Part shown: positions 42,898-51,109 of the stretch, one piece after another
Position numbering within the stretch: the first letter of the stretch is position 1
Layout of the letters: the number at the start of each line of letters is the position of its first letter
DNA from: SYIM01 sp964581825
GTDB lineage: Bacteria; Pseudomonadota; Gammaproteobacteria; Burkholderiales; Burkholderiaceae_E
Assembly (NCBI GenBank): GCA_964581825.1
Contig: CAZORB010000001.1
Location: 42,932 to 106,931, forward strand
Direction: 5' to 3'
DNA: 64,000 nucleotides
Translations under genes and position numbers: made by a program
The notes under the pieces: model-generated
Told to the model about the DNA's origin: nothing
Database searches by the model: none
The model's input: only the letters and a program-made list of their open reading frames with translations

Positions 42898-44049
42898 ATG
42901 TTCGGTTTCTTTCGTCGCAAAAAGTCCCCACCCCCGGCAAGCCCAGATGCGTCCGCGCAGGTGGCGGCATCGGTCGCGTCCGCCTCGGATGCTGCTGCAG
43001 CCGCGCCAGGCGCCAACTCATCTTCGTCGGCTGCCGCCATGCCGGCTGTCGTCTCGGCCGGTCCTGCTTCGCCCGCTCAACCGAAAGCGCCCGAACCCGT
43101 CGTCGCGCCTCCAGCGGTGGCCGAGACGCCGGCTGCGCCGTCGCGCGCCTCCTGGTTTTCCAGGCTGAGCGCTGGGCTTGCCCGTACACGCAACAACCTC
43201 ACGGCGCTGTTTGTAGGCGCGCCCGTCGATGAGGCGCTTTTTGAAGAACTCGAGACCGCGCTTCTTACCAGCGACGCTGGTGTGTCAGCCACCCAATGGC
43301 TACTCGATACGCTGCGACGGTCGGTTCGGGAGCGCCGGATCACCGACGCGTCCGAGGTGCGCGCCTGCCTGCGAACGCTGATTGCCGACCTGATGCGGCC
43401 GTTCGAGCGGGGCATTGATATCGACCGCGCCCAGCCCGTAGTCATGATGGTGGCTGGCGTCAACGGCGCGGGCAAAACCACAACCATCGGCAAGCTCGCG
43501 CGCCACCTGCAGCGGGAGGGGAAGTCGGTGCTGCTCGCGGCGGGCGATACCTTCCGCGCGGCGGCGCGAGAGCAGCTGGCCCAATGGGGCGCGCGCAACT
43601 CGGTCGATGTCATCGCGCAGCAGGGCGGCGACCCGGCGGCAGTCGCGTTCGACTCGGTGAGCGCGGCGCAGGCCCGCGGCGTGGGTGTTGTCATGATTGA
43701 CACTGCCGGGCGTCTGCCAACCCAGCTTCACCTCATGGAGGAGCTCCGCAAAGTCAAGCGCGTGATCGGCAAGGCCATGGAAGGCGCGCCGCATGAGGTT
43801 CTGCTGGTGCTCGATGGCAATACCGGGCAGAACATGCTCGCCCAGGTCGCCGCGTTCGATGAGGCGCTTGCGCTCACCGGGCTCATCGTTACCAAGCTTG
43901 ACGGTACCGCCAAGGGCGGCGCGCTGGTAGCGCTGGCCCACACCCGCCGGGACCGGCCGATCCCGGTGGTCTTTATCGGGGTAGGCGAGGCGCCTGAAGA
44001 TCTGGAAGGGTTCAGTGCCGACGAATTTGCCGCAGCGCTGATTGGCTGA
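42898..44049 (+). CDS. ftsY: Signal recognition particle receptor FtsY
   Basis: From the ATG at 42898 the protein is 383 residues. An Ala/Pro/Ser-rich N-terminal region of about 90 residues replaces the acidic A domain of E. coli. The NG domain follows, with GVNGAGKTTTIGKLARHL, DTFRAAAREQL, DTAGRLPTQ and TKLDGTAKGG. It brings ribosomes bound to SRP to the membrane. A TTG twelve bases upstream at 42886 is in frame but too close to the GGAGGA ribosome site to be the start. Confidence 0.96.
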   Translation: MFGFFRRKKSPPPASPDASAQVAASVASASDAAAAAPGANSSSSAAAMPAVVSAGPASPAQPKAPEPVVAPPAVAETPAAPSRASWFSRLSAGLARTRNNLTALFVGAPVDEALFEELETALLTSDAGVSATQWLLDTLRRSVRERRITDASEVRACLRTLIADLMRPFERGIDIDRAQPVVMMVAGVNGAGKTTTIGKLARHLQREGKSVLLAAGDTFRAAAREQLAQWGARNSVDVIAQQGGDPAAVAFDSVSAAQARGVGVVMIDTAGRLPTQLHLMEELRKVKRVIGKAMEGAPHEVLLVLDGNTGQNMLAQVAAFDEALALTGLIVTKLDGTAKGGALVALAHTRRDRPIPVVFIGVGEAPEDLEGFSADEFAAALIG

Positions 44050-44072
44050 GCATCAGCCGGTTGCACCGCGTT

Positions 44073-44088
44073 TGTGATCTCAATCACG
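44073..44088 (+). promoter_or_regulatory. CRP-like palindrome upstream of rpoH
   Basis: TGTGA-TCTCAA-TCACG matches the CRP/Vfr pattern TGTGA-N6-TCACA at nine of ten arm positions. The inner core GTGAT-N4-ATCAC is a perfect inverted repeat. It overlaps a weak -35 (TTGTGA, 44072-44077), which has TAACAA 17 bases downstream, and lies 30 bases ahead of the CIRCE element. Confidence 0.45.
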
Positions 44089-44117
44089 GACCGGTAACAA
44101 GGCTTTACAACCCAGGA

Positions 44118-44144
44118 CTAGCACTCGCCGATGACGAGTGCTAA
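44118..44144 (+). promoter_or_regulatory. CIRCE element (HrcA operator) upstream of rpoH
   Basis: CTAGCACTC-N9-GAGTGCTAA matches the CIRCE consensus TTAGCACTC-N9-GAGTGCTAA at 17 of 18 arm positions with the exact 9-base spacer. It lies about 70 bases ahead of the rpoH start. HrcA bound here would repress rpoH until heat shock titrates GroEL, coupling the two heat-shock control circuits. Confidence 0.85.
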
Positions 44145-44212
44145 CATTTTGATGACTGGCGAGTCAGGAACCGTCCGGATCCGTCGCCGGCCACCCCTGA
44201 GGAATGCTCACT

Positions 44213-45106
44213 ATGTCCTGGAATTCGACTGCACTCGTGCCGAGTGGCGCCGCCGGCGCGGCCGTCGCGCTGCCGCCAGTCGGAAACATCGACGCGTACA
44301 TCTCGGCAGTCAACCGCCTGCCGATGCTCTCCGCCGAGCACGAGTCCGAACTCGCCCGGCGGTTCCGCGAAGACAACGACCTTGAGGCCGCCCGCGAGCT
44401 GGTGATGTCGCACCTGCGCCTGGTGGTGTCGGTGGCACGCCAGTATCTAGGCTACGGTCTGCCCCATGCTGACCTGATTCAGGAAGGCAATATCGGGCTG
44501 ATGAAAGCCGTCAAGCGCTTCGATCCGGAGCGTGGCGTGCGTCTGGTGTCGTTTGCGCTGCACTGGATCAAAGCAGAAATCCACGAATACATTCTGCGTA
44601 ACTGGCGGCTGGTTCGGGTTGCCACCACTAAGGCGCAGCGAAAGCTGTTTTTCAATCTGCGTTCGCACAAGGCGGGCAACCGGGCGCTCACCGGGTCTGA
44701 AATCGACGCGATCGCGCGCGAGCTGAACGTCCGCAATGTGGACGTGGTCGAGATGGAAACCCGGCTCGCGGGTCAGGACCTGGCGCTCGAAGGGCAAACC
44801 GACGACGGCGAAGAGGACTTCGCACCGATTGCGTATCTGTCAGCGCCCGAGTCCGAACCGCTGCAGCGGCTGCAGGCCCGCGAATACGACCGGTTGCAGG
44901 GCGAAGGTCTGGCCCAGGCGCTCGAATCGCTTGATGCGCGCAGCCGACGGATCATCGAGACCCGCTGGTTACGCGACGACTCCGAGGGTGGTGCCATGAC
45001 ACTGCATGAGCTCGCCGACGAGTTCGGCGTATCCGCCGAGCGGATTCGTCAAATCGAAGTCAAAGCCCTTCAGAAAATGAAGACTGCGCTCGCCGCGTTT
45101 GCCTGA
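44213..45106 (+). CDS. rpoH: RNA polymerase heat-shock sigma factor sigma-32
   Basis: The 297-residue sigma factor has region 2 with HLRLVVSVARQYLGYGLPHADLIQEGNIGLMKAV and the RpoH box region WRLVRVATTKAQRKLFFNLR. Region 4 includes ELADEFGVSAERIRQIEVKAL. I choose the ATG at 44213 because a GAGG lies ten bases upstream; an ATG at 44204 is nearly on top of that site. It directs transcription of chaperone and protease genes. CIRCE and CRP-like sites lie upstream and a terminator downstream. Confidence 0.95.
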   Translation: MSWNSTALVPSGAAGAAVALPPVGNIDAYISAVNRLPMLSAEHESELARRFREDNDLEAARELVMSHLRLVVSVARQYLGYGLPHADLIQEGNIGLMKAVKRFDPERGVRLVSFALHWIKAEIHEYILRNWRLVRVATTKAQRKLFFNLRSHKAGNRALTGSEIDAIARELNVRNVDVVEMETRLAGQDLALEGQTDDGEEDFAPIAYLSAPESEPLQRLQAREYDRLQGEGLAQALESLDARSRRIIETRWLRDDSEGGAMTLHELADEFGVSAERIRQIEVKALQKMKTALAAFA

Positions 45107-45228
45107 TCGGCGGGGTATGCGGGCCCTGTTAACAGGTCCCCCGCCCTGCATGCGCGCCCGGCCTCTCCCCTCCTTACTCCACACCAACCGGCCCGGACAC
45201 GCGCAAGCCTCGCGTAACGCGCTTAATT

Positions 45229-45268
45229 GCCGCCCCAAGGGAAAACCCTGGGCGGCATTTTCTTTTTT
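45229..45268 (+). terminator. Rho-independent terminator after rpoH
   Basis: GCCGCCCCAAGGG (45229-45241) pairs with CCCTGGGCGGC (45246-45256) around an AAAA loop, with a slight mismatch inside. The run ATTTTCTTTTTT follows. It is a textbook terminator about 120 bases after the rpoH stop. Confidence 0.85.
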
Positions 45269-45467
45269 GGGCAGTAGGCGCAGAATCCCCCAGATTGATC
45301 CGGTTGTTGCCTTGACTTTGGCGCCCATCAAGCTACCCAGGTTTTCCGTGGGCTAGTTTCAGCACAGCGTCGGTCGAGACCAGCGGCAGGCTCGCAACCT
45401 ATAACAAGAGTCGGTTAACCGACCGGTGTCTCGACCCAGTGGCCCTATCGGAGGAGGTTTCTACGTC
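45269..45467 (+). promoter_or_regulatory. Leader and candidate operator region of the formate dehydrogenase operon
   Basis: The 361-base gap between rpoH and fdnG has no gene. Its right part holds a perfect 14-base palindrome, GTCGGTTAACCGAC (45410-45423). Around it are 9-base inverted arms GGTCGAGAC (45372-45380) and GTCTCGACC (45428-45436). TATAAC at 45400-45405 is a possible -10 directly before the palindrome, with no good -35. A further inverted repeat, CTTGA-N12-TCAAG, lies at 45311-45332. AGGAGGT at 45452-45458 is the fdnG ribosome site. Confidence 0.45.
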
Positions 45468-48400
45468 ATGGACATGAACCGGAGGCAGTTCTTCCGGGTC
45501 AGCAGCGCGGGACTGATTGGTTCCAGTCTCGCAGCGCTCGGTTTCTCGCCTACCCAGGCGCTGGCCGAGACGCGTAATTTCAAGCTGGCTCGGACAACCG
45601 AGACTCGCAGCACCTGCCCGTATTGCTCGGTCAGCTGCGGGATGATCATGTACTCGCTTGGCGACAAGTCGAAGAACGTCAAGTCATCGATCATTCACGT
45701 CGAGGGCGACCCCGATCACCCGGTCAATCGCGGCACGCTGTGCCCGAAGGGCGCGGGCGTGATGGACATGATCCAGTCACCCAACCGGCTCAAGCAGCCG
45801 CAGGTGCGCGAACCAGGCGCAAAAGACTGGAAAACCATTTCCTGGGATGAGGCGCTTACCCGCATTGCCCGGCACATGAAAGCCGATCGCGATGCCAACC
45901 TCATTCTGACGAACGCCGCGGGCGTCACGGTCAACCGCTGGAATACCACCGGTTTCCTCGTGTCTTCGGCGATCAGCAACGAATCGGGATATCTCTCCGT
46001 CAAGATGGCGCGCGGCCTGGGAATGGTCGCAGTCGACACGCAAGCGCGCATCTGACACGCACCGACGGTGTCCAGTCTGGGCCCGACATTCGGTCGCGGA
46101 GCGATGACCAACTCGTGGACGGATATCAAGAACACGGATCTGGTCCTGATCATGGGCGGCAACGCCGCTGAAGCGCACCCCTGCGGATTCAAATGGGTCA
46201 CCGAGGCCCAGCAGCATCGCAAGGCCAAGCTGATCGTGGTCGACCCGCGCTTTACGCGCAGTGCGGCGGTGGCCGATTACTACGCGCCCATCCGCGTGGG
46301 CACTGATATCGCTTTCCTCGCAGGCGTCATCAACTACCTGCTCAGCAACAACAAGATTCACCTCGACTACGTGAAGCTCAATACGGACGCGAGCTTCCTG
46401 GTTAAAGATGAATACGGTTTCAATAACGGCTTTTTCACCGGCTACAACGAAGGCTCGCGCAGCTACAACAAAGCCAGCTGGGGCTATCAGATGGGTCCCG
46501 ACGGTTTTGTCAAAACCGACGACACGCTGCAGGATCCGCAGTGCGTGTTCCAGCTCATGCGCAAGCACTTCTCTCGCTACACGCCCGAACTGGTAAGTCG
46601 TATCACGGGCACACCGCGCGATCAGTTTATGAAGGTCGCCGAGATGATCGGCGAGACGTCAGCACCCGACAAGGTGATGACGATCATGTACGCGCTTGGT
46701 TGGACCCAGCACACCGTCGGTTCGCAGAACATCCGAACGATGGCGATGATCCAGCTGTTGCTTGGAAACGTGGGCCGGCCAGGCGGCGGAGTCAACGCGC
46801 TACGCGGACATGCGAATGTTCAGGGTGTCACCGACATGTGCGCGCTGCCGGAAAACCTGTCGGGTTACATCAACGCGCCTACTGATGCGGACGATACGCG
46901 CGCGAAGTATCTGGCTGCGCGTACTGGCAAGGCCCTGAGGCCCAACCAGATGGCGTTCACCCAGAACCTGCCCAAGTGGCATACCAGCCTGATGAAGGCT
47001 TACTACGGTAACGCAGCCACCAAGGAAAACGACTTCGCCTACGACTGGGTACCCAAGCGCGACGGCGCCTATGACGTGCTGGCGATGTTTGAGCTTATGC
47101 ATCAGGGCAAAATGAACGGCTTCCTCTGCCAGGGCTTCAATCCCCTTGCAGCGGTGCCGAACAAGAAAAAGCTCTCGGCAGGCCTTGCCAAGCTCAAGTA
47201 CCTGGTGGTGTTCGATCCGCTCGAAACCGAGACCAGCGAGTTCTGGAAGAACTTCGGCCCCCTGAACGATGTCGATCCCACCAAGATCCGCACCGAAGTA
47301 TTCCGGCTGCCGACCAGCTGCTTCGCCGAGGAAACCGGAACCTTTACCAACTCGAGCCGTGTCATCAGCTGGAAGGAGAAAGCGGTTGATCCGCCAGGGC
47401 AGTCCAAGGCCGACTCCGAAATCATCTCGCGGCTGTTTCTCAAAATCCGCGAGCTCTACGCCAAGGATGGCGGCAAGCTTGCCGAACCAATCGCTGCGCT
47501 GACCTGGGACTATTCGAATCCGTCCTCGCCAGCGCCCGAAGAGGTGCTGCGCGAGATCAACGGCCGCGCACTGGTGAACCTGCTCGCACCGCCCGATCCC
47601 AAAAACCCTGACGCGCCGCGTGCCGTTCAGGTCGCTGCGGGTACGCAGCTTGCCGGCTTTGCGCTGCTGCGCGATGACGGCAGCACCGCCTGCGGTAACT
47701 GGATCTACTGCGGTGCCTTCGGGCCCACCGGCAACCTCACGCAGCGGCGCGACACCAGCGATCCGACAGGCCTGGGCGTGTTTCCAGGCTGGGGATTCGC
47801 ATGGCCTGCCAACCGGCGCCTGCTCTACAACCGGGCGAGTGCCGATGCACAGGGCAAGCCCTGGGATCCATCGCGAAAATATCTGGCCTGGAACGGCAGC
47901 TGGGCAGGCGGGGCCGACATTCCCGACATCCGCCCCGACGCCGCGCCGGAACAGAATGTCGGGCCGTTCATCATGAACCCCGAAGGCGTTGCACGGCTCT
48001 ACGCGGTGGCCATGAATGAGGGCCCGTTCCCCGAGCACTATGAGCCTTTCGAAACCCCGGTAGGCGTCAACCTGATGTGCCCCACCAACCCGAAAGCCGT
48101 CAGCAATCCGGCTGCCCGGGTCTACAAGGGCGACATGGAAGCGTTCGGCAAGAAGGAGGAGTTCCCTTACGCGGCCACCACCTACCGGCTCACTGAGCAT
48201 CTGCATTTCTGGACCAAGCACTCGCGCAGCAACGCCATCACGCAGCCCGCGCCGTTCGTCGAAATCGGCGAAGAGCTCGCACGCGAGAAGGGCATCAAGC
48301 AGGGCGATCGGGTCAAGGTCAAGTCGAACCGGGGCGAGGTGGTCGCAGCCTGCGTGGTCACCAAGCGGATGAAGGCACTGGAGGTCAATGGCAAGAAGGT

Positions 48401-48548
48401 CCATCACGTCGGCATCCCCATTCACTGGGGCTTCAAGGGCGTTACGCAGAATGGCTATCTGGCCAATGCGCTCACGCCTTTCGTCGGCGACGCCAACTCC
48501 CAGACGCCGGAATACAAGGCGTTCCTGGTCAACATCGAGAAGGCATGA
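45468..48548 (+). CDS. fdnG: Formate dehydrogenase N/O-type major subunit, selenocysteine-containing
   Basis: The protein is 1026 residues when the in-frame UGA at 46053-46055 is read as selenocysteine (Sec196, the same position as in E. coli FdnG). The flanking sequence ARI-U-HAPTVSSLGPTFGRGAM matches that family, and the reading frame continues without interruption to 48548. The N-terminus has a Tat signal (NRRQFFRVSSAGLIG), and a [4Fe-4S] site follows (CPYCSVSC, then CPKGA). The enzyme oxidises formate at a Mo- or W-bis-MGD centre on the periplasmic side and passes electrons to FdnH and FdnI. The ATG at 45468 has a strong AGGAGGT. fdnH follows 11 bases later. Confidence 0.95.
46053..46094 (+). 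promoter_or_regulatory. Bacterial SECIS element in fdnG
   Basis: Directly after the UGA codon a hairpin can form. ACCGA (46061-46065) pairs with TCGGT (46090-46094) at the base, and GTCC pairs with GGGC above it, closing an AGTCT apical loop. The size, distance to UGA and GU-containing loop are those of E. coli fdhF/fdnG SECIS elements, which SelB binds to insert selenocysteine. Confidence 0.85.
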
Positions 48549-48559
48549 GGAGCTAAGCC

Positions 48560-49432
48560 ATGGCCAGTCTTCAATCTCTGGATGTCGTAGCCCGGTCGGC
48601 TACGACCCTGCCAACGCCTCAGGTACGGCAGGCGATCCCGCAAATCGCCAAGCTCATCGACGAGTCCAAGTGCATCGGCTGCAAGGCCTGCCAGGTCGCG
48701 TGCATGAACTGGAACGATTTGCGCGATGACGTGGGCGAAACGGTGGGGGTCTATGACAACCCGGCCGACCTCACACCGAGTTCCTGGACCGTCATGAAGT
48801 TCTATGAGGTCGAGCCCAAGGCGGGTTCACTCGAGTGGCTGATCCGCAAGGACGGCTGCATGCACTGCGACGATCCGGGCTGCCTGAAGGCATGCCCCTC
48901 GCCGGGTGCAATCGTGAAATATGCCAACGGCATTGTCGATTTCATCTCGGAAAACTGTGTCGGCTGCGGTTATTGCGTCAAGGGCTGTCCGTTTGATGTG
49001 CCGCGTATCAGCCAAAAAGACAACAAGGCTTACAAGTGCACGCTCTGCTCCGATCGCGTCAGCGTCGGTCTTGAGCCAGCCTGCGTAAAAACCTGTCCGA
49101 CCGGCGCGATCTCGTTCGGTACCAAAGACGACATGGTGGCCTATGGCGTCAAGCGCACAGGCGAACTCAAAGAACGCGGCTTTCAGAACGCGGGGCTTTA
49201 CAACCCCGAGGGCGTGGGCGGCACACACGTGATGTACGTGCTCAAGCATGCCGACAAGCCGCATCTGGAAGAGTTGCCCGCCAACCCGCGCATCGATCCA
49301 CTGGTGTCGTTGTGGAAGGGCCTTGCCAAGCCACTGGCGGTCGCCGGCATGATAGGCGCCATGGTGGCTGGTTTCTTCCACTACATGAAGGTCGGTCCGG
49401 TTGAGGACAAAGCCGAGAAGGAGGAAGCGTGA
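48560..49432 (+). CDS. fdnH: Formate dehydrogenase iron-sulfur (beta) subunit
   Basis: The 290-residue protein has four ferredoxin-like cysteine clusters: CIGCKACQVACMNW, CMHCDDPGCLKACP, CVGCGYCVKGCPF and CTLCSDRVSVGLEPACVKTCP. One C-terminal membrane helix follows (PLAVAGMIGAMVAGFFHYM). It carries electrons from FdnG through the periplasm to the cytochrome b subunit. GAGGAG precedes the ATG. The stop overlaps the start region of fdnI. Confidence 0.95.
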   Translation: MASLQSLDVVARSATTLPTPQVRQAIPQIAKLIDESKCIGCKACQVACMNWNDLRDDVGETVGVYDNPADLTPSSWTVMKFYEVEPKAGSLEWLIRKDGCMHCDDPGCLKACPSPGAIVKYANGIVDFISENCVGCGYCVKGCPFDVPRISQKDNKAYKCTLCSDRVSVGLEPACVKTCPTGAISFGTKDDMVAYGVKRTGELKERGFQNAGLYNPEGVGGTHVMYVLKHADKPHLEELPANPRIDPLVSLWKGLAKPLAVAGMIGAMVAGFFHYMKVGPVEDKAEKEEA

Positions 49433-50052
49433 TGAGCAGACTCTTGCAACGCTACAAAGACGGCGACCGGATGAACCACTGGTTCATCGCGCTCATGTTT
49501 GTGCTCGCAGCGCTCTCCGGGCTCGCGTTTTTCCATCCGTCAATGTTCTTCTTCTCTAACCTCTTCGGAGGCGGAAGCTGGACCCGTATCCTGCACCCTG
49601 TGCTGGGTCTACTGATGGTGATCGGTTTCGCCTGGTTGTTCATCCGTCTCTGGAAGGACAACCTGATCACGGCGGCCGATCGCGAGTGGGCCAAGCACAT
49701 GGGCCGGATGCTAAGCGGTGACAAAGCCGGACTGCCGCCAGTAGGCAAGTACAACTATGCACAGAAGCTTACCTTCTGGGTGATGGCTGTCAGCCTGCTT
49801 GTGCTGCTGGTGACCGGCGTGATGTTCTGGCGGCCATGGTTTGCACCCTATTTCTCTGTCGAGGCCATGCGGATTGCAGTTCTGCTGCATTCCGTCGCTG
49901 CGGTGGTGCTCATCTTAAGCACCATCATGCATGTGTACGCAGCGATTTGGGTCAAGGGTACGATCCGCGCCATGACTCGCGGTACGGTCACCGAAAGTTG
50001 GGCCAAGACCAACCACCCGTTATGGCATCAGGAGGTCACCAAGGGCCGATAG
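49432..50052 (+). CDS. fdnI: Formate dehydrogenase cytochrome b556 (gamma) subunit
   Basis: The 206-residue membrane protein has four hydrophobic segments and histidines suited to two b haems, for example RMNHWFIALMF, LHPVLGLLM, LLHSVAAVV and IMHVYAAIW. It takes electrons from FdnH and reduces quinone. The ATG at 49432 shares a base with the fdnH stop. A GTG codon directly before it is an alternative start. Confidence 0.93.
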   Translation: MSRLLQRYKDGDRMNHWFIALMFVLAALSGLAFFHPSMFFFSNLFGGGSWTRILHPVLGLLMVIGFAWLFIRLWKDNLITAADREWAKHMGRMLSGDKAGLPPVGKYNYAQKLTFWVMAVSLLVLLVTGVMFWRPWFAPYFSVEAMRIAVLLHSVAAVVLILSTIMHVYAAIWVKGTIRAMTRGTVTESWAKTNHPLWHQEVTKGR

Positions 50053-50074
50053 GCGCTTGGCGAGCCGCATTCTG

Positions 50075-51109
50075 ATGGGAGCCTCTGCCACCGTTCGGGT
50101 CATGTCACCCGAGGAAATCGCCGCCAAGTCGGGGGGTGAAACGCCGTATCTGCTGTGGCCCGAACGCAGCACGCATTTCGCCGAGCGCGCAATGCGGCTG
50201 CGCCAGCTTGCGGCTAATCACCCAATGCGTGATTTTCTGCTCTTTGCGGCCGAGCTTGCCCAGGCACAGCAGACGCAGCTCGCAGCCTACCCGGCGGTGG
50301 CTTTGCCGGATCACGAGTCGCTGGACCGCGCTGCCAATCGGCTTGCACCGCCCCTTGCAGCGATCGACTGGCCGCGCGACCCAGCCTGGCGAGGCGAGCT
50401 GCGCACGCTGCTCACCCGGCTTCCTCAGTCGCTCCCCGAAGCAGCACGCGACACTGTTGCGCGTGTTGCTAAGGCCCACGACGACTGGCTCGAGGCCCAG
50501 GCCGACTGCCTGCTTGCGGGCGTTACCCGTGGCCTCGATCTGGCGGCGGCGCCGCTGGTCGCGGCAGGGCTTCAGGTGTATTTCACACATCTGCTGCTTG
50601 CCGTGCAGGAAAGCGCGATCGGCAAAGGTCAGCCGTTTGGTCGCATCGAAGACGAAACCGTGTGCCCTGCCTGCGCAAGCAAACCGGTGGCAAGCGTCAC
50701 CCGCAATGCAGGCGACCTGCTTGGCCAGCGGTATCTCGGCTGCTCGCTCTGCGGTCTGCAGTGGCATATGGTGCGCATCAAGTGCACGCACTGTCTGTCC
50801 ACCCAGTCGGTTGCCTATCAGTCGCTGCAGCGCGCGGCCGACGAATCCGATACCGAGGCGGCTGCCTCGGCGGTGGCACAGGCCGAAGTCTGCGACAGCT
50901 GCGGGCATTACCTGAAAATTTTCCATTCCGACCGCGACCCACATGTCGACGCGGTCGCCGACGATCTGGCAACGCTCACGCTCGATTTGCTGGTATCGGA
51001 GTCGGGTAGCCGCCGTCACGGCGTGAACCTGATGCTGCTCTTTGGCGCGCCAGAGGACGACTCCGCAGCGCAGGGCGAACCGGACCCGCCAGACCCCGGT
51101 TCACGGTAA
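50075..51109 (+). CDS. fdhE: Formate dehydrogenase accessory protein FdhE
   Basis: About 344 residues with the rubredoxin-like cysteine pairs of FdhE: CPACASKPV, CSLCGLQWH, KCTHCLST and CDSCGHYLKIF. FdhE is needed to mature respiratory formate dehydrogenase and binds its catalytic subunit in the cytoplasm before Tat export. I start at the ATG at 50075, whose following residues line up with the E. coli N-terminus. A TTG at 50057, four bases after the fdnI stop, would add six residues. The stop overlaps the selA start. Confidence 0.9.
   Translation: MGASATVRVMSPEEIAAKSGGETPYLLWPERSTHFAERAMRLRQLAANHPMRDFLLFAAELAQAQQTQLAAYPAVALPDHESLDRAANRLAPPLAAIDWPRDPAWRGELRTLLTRLPQSLPEAARDTVARVAKAHDDWLEAQADCLLAGVTRGLDLAAAPLVAAGLQVYFTHLLLAVQESAIGKGQPFGRIEDETVCPACASKPVASVTRNAGDLLGQRYLGCSLCGLQWHMVRIKCTHCLSTQSVAYQSLQRAADESDTEAAASAVAQAEVCDSCGHYLKIFHSDRDPHVDAVADDLATLTLDLLVSESGSRRHGVNLMLLFGAPEDDSAAQGEPDPPDPGSR

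Noticed and set aside
44131..44385. An 84-codon plus-strand frame starting inside the CIRCE element
   Set aside because: It overlaps the rpoH start in another frame, has no motif, and would place coding sequence over the operator.
45311..45332. FNR-like or other activator site (CTTGA-N12-TCAAG) upstream of fdnG
   Set aside because: The spacing does not fit the FNR pattern TTGAT-N4-ATCAA, and it is more than 130 bases from the start codon. It is kept only as a note in the leader region.
46053..46055. fdnG broken by a nonsense mutation
   Set aside because: The TGA lies exactly at the selenocysteine position, a SECIS hairpin follows, and selA, selB and selC are in the same operon.
46800..48425. 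A 541-codon open frame on the minus strand within fdnG
   Set aside because: It is antisense to a complete, well-recognised gene. The product has no recognisable domain, and such frames are expected in GC-rich DNA.
50105..51019. A 304-codon minus-strand frame opposite fdhE
   Set aside because: fdhE carries all its cysteine pairs in the plus frame. The antisense product has no recognisable feature.
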